DNA of 64,000 bases from Burkholderia arboris (GTDB lineage: Bacteria; Pseudomonadota; Gammaproteobacteria; Burkholderiales; Burkholderiaceae). The DNA lies in contig NZ_CABVPX010000037.1 in the NCBI RefSeq assembly GCF_902499125.1, positions 20,595 through 84,594 on the forward strand. The letters are read 5' to 3'. Made by a program: the position numbers and the translations under genes. Positions 8,311-16,910 of the stretch are shown in pieces. The notes under the pieces were generated by a model, which saw nothing but the letters and a program-made list of their open reading frames with translations, searched no databases and had not been told where the DNA came from. Numbering within the stretch: position 1 is the first letter of the stretch; every line of letters begins with the position of its first letter.

Positions 8311-8679
8311 ATGATCCAGACCGAATCTCGGCTCGAAGTAGCCGACAACACGGGTGCACGTGAAGTCCTGTGCATCAAGGTGCTCGGCGGCTCGAAGCGT
8401 CGTTATGCCGGCATTGGCGACATCATCAAGGTGAGCGTCAAAGAGGCAACGCCGCGCGGGCGCGTGAAGAAAGGCGAAATTTACAACGCCGTGGTGGTCC
8501 GCACCGCCAAGGGCGTGCGCCGTCAAGACGGCTCGCTGATCAAGTTCGACGGCAACGCCGCTGTGCTTTTGAATAACAAGCTCGAGCCGATCGGCACCCG
8601 TATCTTCGGGCCGGTGACGCGTGAGCTGCGTAGCGAACGATTCATGAAGATCGTTTCGCTGGCGCCGGAAGTGCTGTAA
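8311..8679 (+). CDS. rplN: 50S ribosomal protein L14
   Basis: L14 forms an intersubunit bridge with 16S rRNA h14 and binds the silencing factor RsfS. It is 122 aa, starting MIQTESRLEVADNTGAREV. The start at 8311 matches the family exactly, although the frame stays open for about 66 more codons upstream. It is the first gene of the spc unit, after a long leader, and is followed by rplX after 9 nt. Confidence 0.97.
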   Translation: MIQTESRLEVADNTGAREVLCIKVLGGSKRRYAGIGDIIKVSVKEATPRGRVKKGEIYNAVVVRTAKGVRRQDGSLIKFDGNAAVLLNNKLEPIGTRIFGPVTRELRSERFMKIVSLAPEVL

Positions 8680-8688
8680 GGAGTCGCG

Positions 8689-8997
8689 ATGAACAAGATT
8701 CGCAAAGGTGACGAAGTCATCGTCGTCACTGGCAAGGACAAGGGCAAGCGCGGCGTCGTGCTGGCTGTCGGTGCTGAACATGTGACGGTTGAAGGTATCA
8801 ACCTCGTCAAGAAGCATGTGAAGCCGAACCCGATGAAGGGTACGACGGGCGGCGTGGAAGCGAAGACGATGCCCCTGCATATTTCGAACGTCGCACTGGT
8901 CGACGCGAATGGCAAGGCGTCGCGTGTTGGCATCAAGGTCGAGGAAGGCAAGAAGGTTCGCTTCCTGAAGACGACCGGTGCCGTACTGAGCGCCTGA
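8689..8997 (+). CDS. rplX: 50S ribosomal protein L24
   Basis: L24 is one of the two assembly-initiating 23S rRNA-binding proteins, with a KOW motif. It is 102 aa. The KOW segment [17 protein letters not shown] is near the N-terminus. A GGAGTCGCG ribosome site precedes the ATG. It lies in the spc operon between rplN and rplE. Confidence 0.97.
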
Positions 8998-9013
8998 CGC
9001 AGCGGAGTAAAAA

Positions 9014-9553
9014 ATGGCTCGTTTTCAAGAGTTTTACAAAGAAAAGGTTGTGCCCGGCCTGATCGAGAAGTTCGGTTACAAGTCGGTCATGGAAGTGCCG
9101 CGCATCACCAAGATCACGCTGAACATGGGTCTTGGCGAAGCGATCGCTGACAAGAAGATCATCGAGAACGCCGTTGGCGACCTCACGAAGATCGCCGGCC
9201 AGAAGCCGGTCGTCACGAAGGCTCGCAAGGCAATCGCAGGCTTCAAGATCCGCCAGGGTTACCCGATCGGCGCGATGGTGACGCTGCGTGGCCAAGCAAT
9301 GTACGAATTCCTCGACCGTTTCGTGACGGTTGCCCTGCCCCGCGTGCGAGATTTCCGCGGCGTGTCGGGTCGTGCTTTCGATGGCCGTGGCAACTACAAC
9401 ATCGGTGTGAAAGAGCAGATCATTTTCCCCGAAATCGACTACGACAAGATCGACGCACTGCGTGGGCTGAACATCAGCATCACGACGACTGCGAAGACCG
9501 ACGACGAAGCAAAGGCTCTGCTCGCCAGCTTCAAGTTCCCGTTCAGAAACTGA
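9014..9553 (+). CDS. rplE: 50S ribosomal protein L5
   Basis: L5 binds 5S rRNA and contacts the P-site tRNA and S13. It is 179 aa, starting MARFQEFYKEKVVPGLIEKFGYKSV. Conserved blocks include KITLNMGLGEA and GRGNYNIGVKEQIIFPEIDYD. In E. coli the S8 repressor-binding site of the spc mRNA lies near the start of rplE; no equivalent was identified here by eye. Confidence 0.97.
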   Translation: MARFQEFYKEKVVPGLIEKFGYKSVMEVPRITKITLNMGLGEAIADKKIIENAVGDLTKIAGQKPVVTKARKAIAGFKIRQGYPIGAMVTLRGQAMYEFLDRFVTVALPRVRDFRGVSGRAFDGRGNYNIGVKEQIIFPEIDYDKIDALRGLNISITTTAKTDDEAKALLASFKFPFRN

Positions 9554-9560
9554 GGTTACC

Positions 9561-9866
9561 GTGGCTAAACTGGCACTGATCGAACGTGAAAAGAAGCGCG
9601 CCCGCCTGGTCGCGAAGTTCGCAGCAAAGCGTGAAACGCTGAAGGCGATCGTCGAAGACCAAAGCAAGTCGGAAGAAGAGCGCTACGAAGCACGCCTGGA
9701 GCTGCAGCAACTGCCCCGCAACGCAAACCCGACCCGCCAGCGTAACCGCTGCGCGATCACGGGCCGTCCGCGTGGCACGTTCCGTAAATTCGGCCTCGCG
9801 CGTAACAAGATTCGTGAAATCGCATTCCGTGGCGAGATTCCTGGCCTGACCAAGGCGAGCTGGTAA
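9561..9866 (+). CDS. rpsN: 30S ribosomal protein S14 (zinc-free type, GTG start)
   Basis: S14 is a late-assembling protein of the 30S head. It is 101 aa, the long form without the CxxC zinc ribbon: the region that carries Cys pairs in zinc-type S14 reads NRCAITGRPRGTFRKFGLARNKIRE with a single Cys. It starts with GTG 7 nt after the rplE stop, behind GAGGTTACC. The absence of the zinc motif means it is not a Zur-regulated paralogue pair member of the C+ kind. Confidence 0.96.
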   Translation: MAKLALIEREKKRARLVAKFAAKRETLKAIVEDQSKSEEERYEARLELQQLPRNANPTRQRNRCAITGRPRGTFRKFGLARNKIREIAFRGEIPGLTKASW

Positions 9867-9880
9867 TAGGAGAAACGTAA

Positions 9881-10276
9881 ATGAGCATGAGTGATCCTAT
9901 CGCCGATATGCTGACTCGCATCCGCAACGCGCAGATGGTCGAGAAGGTATCGGTAGCGATGCCCTCGTCGAAGGTCAAGGTTGCAATCGCGCAAGTCCTC
10001 AAGGACGAAGGTTATATCGACGATTTCGCCGTCAAGGCGGAAGGTGCGAAGTCCGAACTGAATATCGCGCTGAAGTACTACGCAGGTCGCCCGGTCATCG
10101 AACGCCTCGAGCGCGTGTCGAAGCCTGGTCTGCGCGTGTACCGCGGCCGTAACGACATTCCGCAGGTCATGAACGGCCTCGGCGTGGCTATTGTGTCGAC
10201 GCCGAAGGGCGTGATGACTGATCGCAAGGCGCGCGCTACCGGCGTCGGCGGCGAAGTCATCTGCTACGTCGCTTAA
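9881..10276 (+). CDS. rpsH: 30S ribosomal protein S8
   Basis: S8 is a primary 16S rRNA-binding protein of the central domain; in E. coli it is the translational repressor of the spc operon. It is 131 aa, starting MSMSDPIADMLTRIRNAQM, with the conserved C-terminal block GVMTDRKARATGVGGEVICYVA. An AGGAGAAACG ribosome site is present. Confidence 0.97.
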   Translation: MSMSDPIADMLTRIRNAQMVEKVSVAMPSSKVKVAIAQVLKDEGYIDDFAVKAEGAKSELNIALKYYAGRPVIERLERVSKPGLRVYRGRNDIPQVMNGLGVAIVSTPKGVMTDRKARATGVGGEVICYVA

Positions 10277-10294
10277 AGCCGAGGAGAGAGAAAC

Positions 10295-10825
10295 ATGTCT
10301 CGAGTAGGTAAGAGCCCGATCGCGCTGCAAGGCGCGGAAGTCAAGCTGGCCGACGGTGCAATCACCGTCAAGGGCCCGCTGGGCACCATCACGCAAGCGA
10401 TCAATCCGCTCGTGAACGTGGCGAACAACGACGGCACGCTGAATCTGTCGCCGGTCGACGAAAGCCGCGAAGCAAATGCACTGTCGGGCACGATGCGCGC
10501 GATCATCGCGAATGCCGTGCACGGCGTGACCAAGGGTTTCGAGCGCAAGCTGACGCTGGTTGGCGTCGGTTACCGTGCGCAAGCGCAAGGCGACAAGCTG
10601 AACCTGTCGCTGGGTTTCTCGCACCCGGTGGTGCACCAGATGCCGGAAGGCGTCAAGGCTGAAACCCCGACGCAAACCGAAATCGTGATCAAGGGGATCA
10701 ACAAGCAACAAGTCGGTCAAGTGGCTGCGGAAGTCCGCGGTTACCGTCCGCCGGAGCCCTACAAGGGCAAGGGCGTGCGTTATGCCGACGAGGTTGTGAT
10801 CCTCAAAGAAACGAAGAAGAAGTAA
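10295..10825 (+). CDS. rplF: 50S ribosomal protein L6
   Basis: L6 sits near the sarcin-ricin loop and the factor-binding site. It is 176 aa, two repeated domains, starting MSRVGKSPIALQGAEVKLADG. The rRNA-contact tract EVRGYRPPEPYKGKGVRYADE is intact near the C-terminus. A strong GAGGAGAGAG ribosome site precedes it. Confidence 0.97.
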   Translation: MSRVGKSPIALQGAEVKLADGAITVKGPLGTITQAINPLVNVANNDGTLNLSPVDESREANALSGTMRAIIANAVHGVTKGFERKLTLVGVGYRAQAQGDKLNLSLGFSHPVVHQMPEGVKAETPTQTEIVIKGINKQQVGQVAAEVRGYRPPEPYKGKGVRYADEVVILKETKKK

Positions 10826-10837
10826 GGGTGCGCAATC

Positions 10838-11203
10838 ATGGATAAGACTCAATCTCGCCTGCGCCGCGCTCGCCAGACGCGTATCAAGATCGCTGAGCTG
10901 CAGGTCGCGCGTCTCGCCGTGCATCGCACGAACACGCACATCTACGCTCAAGTGTTCTCGCCCTGCGGCACCAAGGTGCTCGCCAGCGCGTCGACGCTCG
11001 AAGCTGAAGTGCGCGCCGAGCTCGCCGACAAGTCGGGCAAGGGCGGCAACGTTAATGCTGCGACGCTGATCGGCAAGCGTATTGCCGAGAAGGCAAAGGC
11101 CGCCGGCATCGAATCCGTCGCCTTCGACCGCTCGGGCTTCCGCTACCATGGCCGCGTCAAGGCGCTGGCTGAGGCAGCTCGCGAAGCTGGGCTCAAGTTC
11201 TAA
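10838..11203 (+). CDS. rplR: 50S ribosomal protein L18
   Basis: L18 binds 5S rRNA and mediates its attachment to 23S rRNA. It is 121 aa. The basic N-terminus [17 protein letters not shown] is followed by the core [14 protein letters not shown] and the C-terminal [26 protein letters not shown]. It is 12 nt from rplF and 14 nt from rpsE. Confidence 0.97.
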
Positions 11204-11217
11204 GGAAGGAATTCGTC

Positions 11218-11736
11218 ATGGCAAAGATGCAAGCGAAAGTTCAGGCTGACGAGCGCGACGACGGCCTTCGTGAAAAGATGATTTCGGTCAATCGCGTGAC
11301 CAAGGTCGTGAAGGGTGGCCGTATTCTCGGCTTCGCCGCACTGACCGTGGTTGGCGACGGTGATGGCCGCATCGGTATGGGCAAGGGCAAGGCGAAGGAA
11401 GTGCCGGTCGCTGTCCAGAAGGCAATGGAACAAGCTCGCCGCAACATGTTCAAGGTGCCGCTCAAGAACGGCACGCTGCAGCACGAAGTGCACGGCAAGC
11501 ACGGCGCTTCGGCCGTCCTCCTCGCTCCGGCGAAGGCAGGTACGGGCGTGATCGCCGGCGGCCCGATGCGCGCAGTGTTCGACGTGATGGGCGTTCAGAA
11601 CGTTGTGGCGAAGAGCCACGGTTCGACGAACCCGTACAACCTCGTTCGCGCCACGCTGGACGGCCTGCGCAAGCAGTCCACCCCGGCAGACATCGCGGCG
11701 AAGCGCGGCAAGTCCGTCGAAGATATTTTGGGCTAA
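11218..11736 (+). CDS. rpsE: 30S ribosomal protein S5
   Basis: S5 lies at the mRNA entry channel and affects decoding accuracy. It is 172 aa. The dsRNA-binding N-domain (REKMISVNRVTKVVKGGRILGFAALTVVGDGDGRIGMGKGKAKEV) and the C-domain with KSHGSTNPYNLVRAT are complete. The loop around VKGGR, where spectinomycin-resistance changes occur in other species, looks wild type. An AAGGAAGGAATT ribosome site precedes the ATG. Confidence 0.97.
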   Translation: MAKMQAKVQADERDDGLREKMISVNRVTKVVKGGRILGFAALTVVGDGDGRIGMGKGKAKEVPVAVQKAMEQARRNMFKVPLKNGTLQHEVHGKHGASAVLLAPAKAGTGVIAGGPMRAVFDVMGVQNVVAKSHGSTNPYNLVRATLDGLRKQSTPADIAAKRGKSVEDILG

Positions 11737-11751
11737 GCCCGGGTGGTCACC

Positions 11752-11934
11752 ATGTCTGAAAAAACTGTCAAGGTTCAGCTCGTCAAGAGCCTGATCGGGA
11801 CCCGCGAAACGCACCGCGCAACCGTGCGTGGCCTGGGCCTGCGCCGACTCAATTCGGTCAGCGAGCTGCAGGACACGCCGGCGGTCCGCGGCATGATCAA
11901 CAAGGTTTCGTACCTCGTTAAGGTCATCGCGTAA
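11752..11934 (+). CDS. rpmD: 50S ribosomal protein L30
   Basis: L30 is a small 23S rRNA-binding protein. It is 60 aa, starting MSEKTVKVQLVKSLIGTRETHRATV and ending GMINKVSYLVKVIA. The ATG at 11752 is the family start; a GTG three codons upstream (11743) is also in frame but overlaps the likely ribosome site. It lies between rpsE and rplO as in other spc operons. Confidence 0.96.
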   Translation: MSEKTVKVQLVKSLIGTRETHRATVRGLGLRRLNSVSELQDTPAVRGMINKVSYLVKVIA

Positions 11935-11960
11935 GCGGCCCTACGGATCAAGGAGTTGAT

Positions 11961-12395
11961 ATGGAATTGAATAACCTGAAGCCGGCCGCTGGCGCCAAGC
12001 ACGCCAAGCGTCGCGTCGGTCGTGGCATCGGTTCGGGCCTCGGCAAGACGGCTGGCCGTGGTCACAAGGGTCAGAAATCGCGTTCGGGCGGCTTCCACAA
12101 AGTCGGTTTCGAAGGCGGTCAGATGCCGCTGCAACGTCGTCTGCCGAAGCGCGGCTTCACGTCGCTGACGAAGGAATTCGTCGGTGAAGTGCGCCTGGGC
12201 GACCTCGAGAAGCTGCCGGTCGACGAGATCGATCTGCTCGCACTGAAGCAAGCCGGCCTGGTCGGCGAGCTGACGAAGAGCGCAAAGATCATCGCGACGG
12301 GTGAACTGAAGCGCAAGATCGTCGTGAAGGGTCTCGGTGCCACCAAGGGTGCGCGCGCTGCGATCGAAGCGGCTGGCGGTTCGTTCGCCGAGTGA
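11961..12395 (+). CDS. rplO: 50S ribosomal protein L15
   Basis: L15 is a late-assembly protein with a long Gly/Lys/Arg-rich N-terminal extension (GAKHAKRRVGRGIGSGLGKT...GRGHKGQKSRSGG) threaded through 23S rRNA and a globular C-domain. It is 144 aa, a normal length. An AAGGAGTTGAT ribosome site precedes it. SecY follows after 42 nt, the conserved rplO-secY order. Confidence 0.97.
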   Translation: MELNNLKPAAGAKHAKRRVGRGIGSGLGKTAGRGHKGQKSRSGGFHKVGFEGGQMPLQRRLPKRGFTSLTKEFVGEVRLGDLEKLPVDEIDLLALKQAGLVGELTKSAKIIATGELKRKIVVKGLGATKGARAAIEAAGGSFAE

Positions 12396-12437
12396 CACGC
12401 GTAGCGCGTCGTCACTTGCATTCATCGGAGAAGGTAC

Positions 12438-13787
12438 TTGGCTAACAGCCCGAGTCTTGCAAAACCCGGTCGAAGCACGGCGAAATTCGGCGATCTGCGC
12501 CGGCGAGCGATGTTCCTGCTCCTGGCGCTGATCGTCTATCGCATCGGCGCGCACATTCCCGTGCCGGGCATCGATCCGGATCAACTGGCTAAGCTGTTCC
12601 AGAGCCAGGCGGGCGGCATCCTGGGCATGTTCAACATGTTCTCGGGTGGCGCGCTTTCCCGCTTCACGATCTTTGCGCTGGGGATCATGCCGTACATCTC
12701 GGCGTCGATCATCATGCAGTTGCTGGCGATCGTTTCGCCGCAGCTCGAGGCGCTGAAGAAGGAAGGGCAGGCAGGGCAACGGAAGATCACGCAGTACACG
12801 CGGTATTTCACCGTGGTGCTCGCGACCTTCCAGGCGTTCGGTATCGCGGCTGCGCTGGAAAACCAGCCGGGCCTCGTCACCGATCCCGGCATGCTGTTCC
12901 GTCTGACGACGGTCGTGACGCTGGTTACCGGTACGATGTTCCTGATGTGGCTCGGCGAGCAGATTACCGAGCGTGGTCTGGGCAACGGTATCTCGATCAT
13001 CATCTTCGGCGGGATCGCAGCAGGGTTCCCGAATGCCGTGGGTGGGTTGTTCGAGCTGGTGCGTACGGGTTCGATGAGCATCATTTCGGCGATCATCATC
13101 GTCGTTCTGATTGCTGCGGTGACTTACCTGGTCGTGTTCATCGAACGCGGTCAGCGCAAGATCCTCGTGAACTACGCGAAGCGCCAGGTCGGCAACAAGA
13201 TCTACGGCGGGCAGTCGTCCCATCTGCCGCTGAAGTTGAACATGTCGGGCGTGATTCCGCCGATCTTTGCATCGTCGATCATTCTGTTCCCGGCAACGAT
13301 TCTCGGCTGGTTCAGTACCGGTCAGCCGACGGGAAGCTGGATTTCCAATACGTTGCATAACGTAGCGGAAGCGCTTAAGCCGGGCCAGCCGGTCTATGTG
13401 CTGCTGTACACGCTGGCAATCGTGTTTTTCTGCTTCTTCTACACCGCACTGGTGTTCAACAGCAGGGAAACCGCGGACAACCTGAAGAAGAGCGGCGCGT
13501 TTGTTCCGGGCATCCGTCCGGGCGATCAGACCGCACGATATATCGACCGCATCCTCACGCGTCTGACGCTGGCCGGTGCGATCTACATCGTCTTCGTGTG
13601 TCTACTGCCAGAGTTTCTGGTGCTGCGCTGGAACGTGCCGTTTTATTTTGGTGGAACGTCGCTGCTGATCATTGTCGTCGTCACGATGGACTTTATGGCG
13701 CAGGTGCAGTCGTACGTTATGTCGCAACAGTATGAGTCACTGCTCAAGAAGGCGAACTTCAAGGGCGGCAACATCCCGATGCGTTAA
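12438..13787 (+). CDS. secY: Sec translocon channel subunit SecY (TTG start)
   Basis: SecY is the inner-membrane protein-conducting channel that works with SecE, SecG and SecA. It is 449 aa with ten predicted membrane helices. The first is around FLLLALIVYRIGAHIPVPG, and the GGAL/IMPYISASIIMQLL region forms the plug and pore area. It starts with TTG at 12438 behind CGGAGAAGG; there is no alternative ATG near it. The rare start may lower expression relative to the ribosomal neighbours (inference). infA follows 5 nt later. Confidence 0.97.
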   Translation: MANSPSLAKPGRSTAKFGDLRRRAMFLLLALIVYRIGAHIPVPGIDPDQLAKLFQSQAGGILGMFNMFSGGALSRFTIFALGIMPYISASIIMQLLAIVSPQLEALKKEGQAGQRKITQYTRYFTVVLATFQAFGIAAALENQPGLVTDPGMLFRLTTVVTLVTGTMFLMWLGEQITERGLGNGISIIIFGGIAAGFPNAVGGLFELVRTGSMSIISAIIIVVLIAAVTYLVVFIERGQRKILVNYAKRQVGNKIYGGQSSHLPLKLNMSGVIPPIFASSIILFPATILGWFSTGQPTGSWISNTLHNVAEALKPGQPVYVLLYTLAIVFFCFFYTALVFNSRETADNLKKSGAFVPGIRPGDQTARYIDRILTRLTLAGAIYIVFVCLLPEFLVLRWNVPFYFGGTSLLIIVVVTMDFMAQVQSYVMSQQYESLLKKANFKGGNIPMR

Positions 13788-13792
13788 GGACT

Positions 13793-14011
13793 ATGGCCAA
13801 AGACGATGTAATCCAGATGCAGGGTGAGGTGATTGAAAACCTCCCGAATGCGACCTTCCGTGTGAAGCTGGAAAACGGCCATGTCGTGTTGGGACATATT
13901 TCCGGAAAGATGCGGATGCACTACATCCGCATCCTGCCGGGCGACAAGGTGACGGTTGAGTTGACGCCTTACGATCTGTCTCGTGCGCGGATCGTGTTCC
14001 GGGCGAAGTGA
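13793..14011 (+). CDS. infA: Translation initiation factor IF-1
   Basis: IF-1 is an OB-fold factor that blocks the A site during initiation. It is 72 aa, starting MAKDDVIQMQGEVIENLPNATFRV, with the core GHISGKMRMHYIRILPGDKV. AAGGA lies just before the ATG. Burkholderia often has a second infA-like gene elsewhere; this is the copy in the spc operon between secY and rpmJ, the ancestral position. Confidence 0.97.
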   Translation: MAKDDVIQMQGEVIENLPNATFRVKLENGHVVLGHISGKMRMHYIRILPGDKVTVELTPYDLSRARIVFRAK

Positions 14012-14031
14012 TTTGAAAAAAGGGTATTATC

Positions 14032-14148
14032 ATGAAAGTGATGGCATCGGTTAAGCGCATTTGCCGCAATTGCAAGATCATCAAGCGCAAAGGCGTCGTT
14101 CGCGTGATCTGCAGCTCGGATCCGCGCCACAAGCAGCGCCAAGGCTGA
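14032..14148 (+). CDS. rpmJ: 50S ribosomal protein L36 (zinc-ribbon type)
   Basis: A 38-residue gene, [20 protein letters not shown]... to ...PRHKQRQG. L36 is the smallest 50S protein and binds 23S rRNA. The zinc ligands Cys11, Cys14, Cys27 and His33 are all present, so this is the C+ (zinc-binding) form. Its position between infA and rpsM is the conserved one. It is preceded by AAAAAAGGGTATTATC. Confidence 0.95.
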
Positions 14149-14186
14149 CCGCGCGTTTGTTTGCGCTTTTTGTTTGAGGAAAAACA

Positions 14187-14552
14187 ATGGCTCGTATCGC
14201 AGGGGTTAACATCCCGAATCACCAGCACACCGAGATTGGCCTGACGGCTATCTTTGGTGTCGGCCGCACCCGTTCGCGCAGCATCTGCGTGGCAGCTGGC
14301 GTCGATTTTTCGAAGAAGGTCAAGGATCTGACCGACGCAGACCTGGAAAAGCTGCGTGAAGAAGTGGGCAAGTTTGTCGTCGAAGGCGATCTGCGCCGTG
14401 AAGTGACGATGAACATCAAGCGCCTGATGGACCTCGGTTGCTACCGTGGCGTCCGTCATCGCAAGGGCCTGCCGATGCGCGGTCAGCGTACGCGTACGAA
14501 CGCACGTACCCGTAAGGGTCCGCGTCGTGCAGCGCAAGCGCTGAAGAAGTAA
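14187..14552 (+). CDS. rpsM: 30S ribosomal protein S13
   Basis: S13 in the 30S head forms intersubunit bridges and contacts the P-site tRNA. It is 121 aa, starting MARIAGVNIPNHQHTEIGLTAIFGVG. The C-terminal tail (RGQRTRTNARTRKGPRRAAQALKK) is basic and reaches the P site. It is the first gene of the alpha group (rpsM-rpsK-rpsD-rpoA-rplQ). A GAGGAAAAAC ribosome site is present. Confidence 0.97.
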   Translation: MARIAGVNIPNHQHTEIGLTAIFGVGRTRSRSICVAAGVDFSKKVKDLTDADLEKLREEVGKFVVEGDLRREVTMNIKRLMDLGCYRGVRHRKGLPMRGQRTRTNARTRKGPRRAAQALKK

Positions 14553-14580
14553 GCGGAACTGACAGTTACAGGAAAACGTA

Positions 14581-14982
14581 ATGGCTAAGGCTTCGAATAC
14601 CGCGGCGCAACGCGTTCGCAAAAAGGTTAAGAAGAACGTCGCTGAAGGCGTGGTTCACGTTCACGCGTCGTTCAACAACACGATCATCACGATCACCGAT
14701 CGCCAAGGCAACGCTCTGGCATGGGCGACGTCGGGCGGTCAGGGCTTCAAGGGCTCGCGCAAATCGACGCCGTTCGCTGCTCAGGTCGCAGCCGAGTCGG
14801 CTGGCCGCGTCGCGATGGAATACGGCGTGAAGAATCTGGAAGTGCGGATCAAGGGCCCGGGCCCGGGTCGTGAGTCGGCAGTGCGTGCGCTGCATGGCCT
14901 CGGCATCAAGATCACCGCGATTTCGGACGTCACCCCGATTCCGCACAACGGCTGCCGCCCGCCGAAGCGTCGTCGTATCTAA
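14581..14982 (+). CDS. rpsK: 30S ribosomal protein S11
   Basis: S11 forms part of the 30S platform near the Shine-Dalgarno helix. It is 133 aa. The conserved core [20 protein letters not shown] and C-terminal [15 protein letters not shown] are complete. It is followed by a 154-nt gap containing a terminator-like hairpin before rpsD. Confidence 0.97.
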
Positions 14983-15008
14983 GGATGTGCTGGCACGTTC
15001 GTGCTAGC

Positions 15009-15051
15009 GCATTGCCTGTCGCCGCTCAGCGTCGACGGGCGTTGCTTTTTT
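15009..15051 (+). terminator. Hairpin with T-run between rpsK and rpsD
   Basis: A 13-position stem with one mismatch and two G-U pairs, GCATTGCCTGTCG (15009-15021) / CGACGGGCGTTGC (15033-15045), is followed by six T (15046-15051). It sits inside the alpha operon, so it probably acts as a partial terminator or attenuator that lowers rpsD-rpoA relative to rpsM-rpsK. Confidence 0.6.
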
Positions 15052-15136
15052 GATTGACTAAGCCCACCGTTCGCCCCAAAGGGAGCGGACTAGCGCGGAT
15101 TTCGATCCGCGTGACTGATTGATAAAGGAATGCAAA

Positions 15137-15760
15137 GTGGCACGTTATATCGGCCCCAAAGCCAAGCTGTCCCGCCGTGAAGGCACCGACCTGTTCCTGA
15201 AGAGCGCACGCCGCTCGCTCGCCGACAAGTGCAAGCTCGACAGCAAGCCGGGTCAGCACGGCCGTACCTCGGGCGCACGTACGTCCGACTACGGTACGCA
15301 GCTGCGTGAAAAGCAGAAGGTCAAGCGCATCTACGGCGTGCTGGAGCGTCAGTTCCGCCGCTACTTCGCTGAAGCCGACCGCCGCAAGGGCAACACGGGT
15401 GAAAACCTGCTGCAACTGCTCGAGTCGCGCCTCGACAACGTCGTGTATCGCATGGGCTTCGGCTCGACCCGCGCTGAAGCGCGTCAGCTGGTGAGCCACA
15501 AGTCGATCACCGTGAACGGCGTCGTCGCAAACGTCCCGTCGCAGCAAGTGAAGGCAGGTGACGTCGTCGCGATCCGCGAAAAGGCGAAGAAGCAGGCGCG
15601 TATCGTCGAAGCGCTGTCGCTGGCCGAGCAAGGCGGCATGCCGAGCTGGGTTGCAGTCGATGCGAAGAAGTTCGAAGGCACGTTCAAGCAAATGCCGGAA
15701 CGCGTTGAGATCGCAGGCGACATCAACGAAAGCCTGATCGTCGAATTGTATTCGCGTTAA
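15137..15760 (+). CDS. rpsD: 30S ribosomal protein S4 (GTG start)
   Basis: S4 is a primary 16S assembly protein and, in E. coli, the repressor of the alpha operon; it also acts in rRNA antitermination. It is 207 aa from GTG 15137 (MARYIGPKAKLSRREGTD), behind AAGGAA. A start at 15119 would add six non-conserved residues. The S4 RNA-binding domain (SRLDNVVYRMGFGSTRAEARQLVSHKSITVNG) is intact. The N-terminus lacks the zinc-binding Cys cluster, so it is the zinc-free type. Confidence 0.97.
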   Translation: MARYIGPKAKLSRREGTDLFLKSARRSLADKCKLDSKPGQHGRTSGARTSDYGTQLREKQKVKRIYGVLERQFRRYFAEADRRKGNTGENLLQLLESRLDNVVYRMGFGSTRAEARQLVSHKSITVNGVVANVPSQQVKAGDVVAIREKAKKQARIVEALSLAEQGGMPSWVAVDAKKFEGTFKQMPERVEIAGDINESLIVELYSR

Positions 15761-15771
15761 TCCGATTGACG

Positions 15772-15822
15772 GCCGAGGTACCCCGATTGCGATACGCAAG
15801 GAGGGGCCTCGGCTGTTTATTT
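15772..15822 (+). terminator. Hairpin between rpsD and rpoA
   Basis: GCCGAGG (15772-15778) pairs with CCTCGGC (15807-15813), extended inside by CCCC (15781-15784) / GGGG (15803-15806), and is followed by TGTTTATTTTC. The imperfect T-tract suggests partial termination or an RNA-processing site inside the alpha operon. Confidence 0.45.
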
Positions 15823-15884
15823 TCTGGTTGTTACCGGTCAGCCTTATCGGTGTAACGAGCCGAGGGTATTGAAAAGGAAAGCCC

Positions 15885-16862
15885 ATGCAAACCAGTTTGC
15901 TGAAACCCAAGATCATCGCCGTGGAATCGCTTGGCGAGAACCACGCGAGGGTGGTCATGGAACCGTTCGAACGCGGTTACGGCCATACCTTGGGCAATGC
16001 GCTGCGTCGCGTGCTGCTGTCGTCGATGGTTGGCTACGCGCCGACCGAAGTCACGATCGCAGGCGTGGTGCACGAGTACTCGACGCTGGATGGCGTGCAG
16101 GAAGACGTCGTCAACCTGCTGCTGAACCTGAAGGGCGTGGTGTTCAAGCTGCATAACCGTGACGAAGTGACGGTTACGCTGCGCAAGGAAGGTGAAGGCG
16201 TTGTCACGGCCGGCGATATCGAGCTGGCCCACGATTGCGAAGTCATCAACCCGAATCACGTGATTGCGCACCTGTCGAAGGGCGGCAAGCTCGACGTTCA
16301 GATCAAGATCGAAAAGGGTCGCGGCTATGTGCCCGGCAACGTCCGTCGCTACGGCGAAGACACGGCCAAGATCATCGGCCGCATCGTCCTCGACGCATCG
16401 TTCTCGCCGGTTCGCCGCGTGAGCTACGCTGTCGAAAGCGCACGTGTCGAGCAGCGTACCGACCTCGACAAGCTCGTGATGAACATCGAGACGAGCGGCG
16501 TGATCACGCCGGAAGAAGCGATCCGCCAATCGGCCCGCATCCTGGTTGACCAGCTGTCCGTGTTCGCGGCGCTGGAAGGCACGGAAACGGCAGCCGAAGC
16601 GCCGTCGCGTGCACCGCAGATCGATCCGATCCTGCTGCGTCCGGTGGACGATCTCGAGCTGACGGTTCGTTCGGCGAACTGCCTGAAGGCCGAGAACATC
16701 TACTACATCGGCGACCTGATCCAGCGCACGGAAAACGAGCTGCTGAAGACGCCGAACCTCGGTCGCAAGTCGCTCAACGAGATCAAGGAAGTGCTCGCTT
16801 CGCGCGGTCTCACGCTGGGCATGAAGCTCGAGAACTGGCCGCCGGCTGGTCTCGACAAGTAA
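15885..16862 (+). CDS. rpoA: RNA polymerase alpha subunit
   Basis: Alpha dimerises to scaffold the polymerase core, and its C-terminal domain binds UP elements and activators. It is 325 aa. The N-terminal assembly domain covers about residues 1-235. A short linker ([23 protein letters not shown]) leads to the CTD, whose DNA-binding helices include [18 protein letters not shown] and [17 protein letters not shown]. It is co-located with rpsD and rplQ, as in nearly all bacteria, but a promoter/terminator element separates it from rplQ. Confidence 0.98.
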
Positions 16863-16880
16863 GCCCGGTTGTAGCTGTAG

Positions 16881-16910
16881 TTGGCAAAGATGCGGATTTT
16901 CCTTTAAAAT
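16881..16910 (+). promoter_or_regulatory. Probable rplQ promoter overlapping the rpoA terminator
   Basis: TTGGCA (16881-16886), an 18-bp spacer and TAAAAT (16905-16910). The -10 lies within the loop and right arm of the terminator hairpin at 16887-16919. Such an arrangement would restart transcription of rplQ where the rpoA message ends. Confidence 0.5.
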
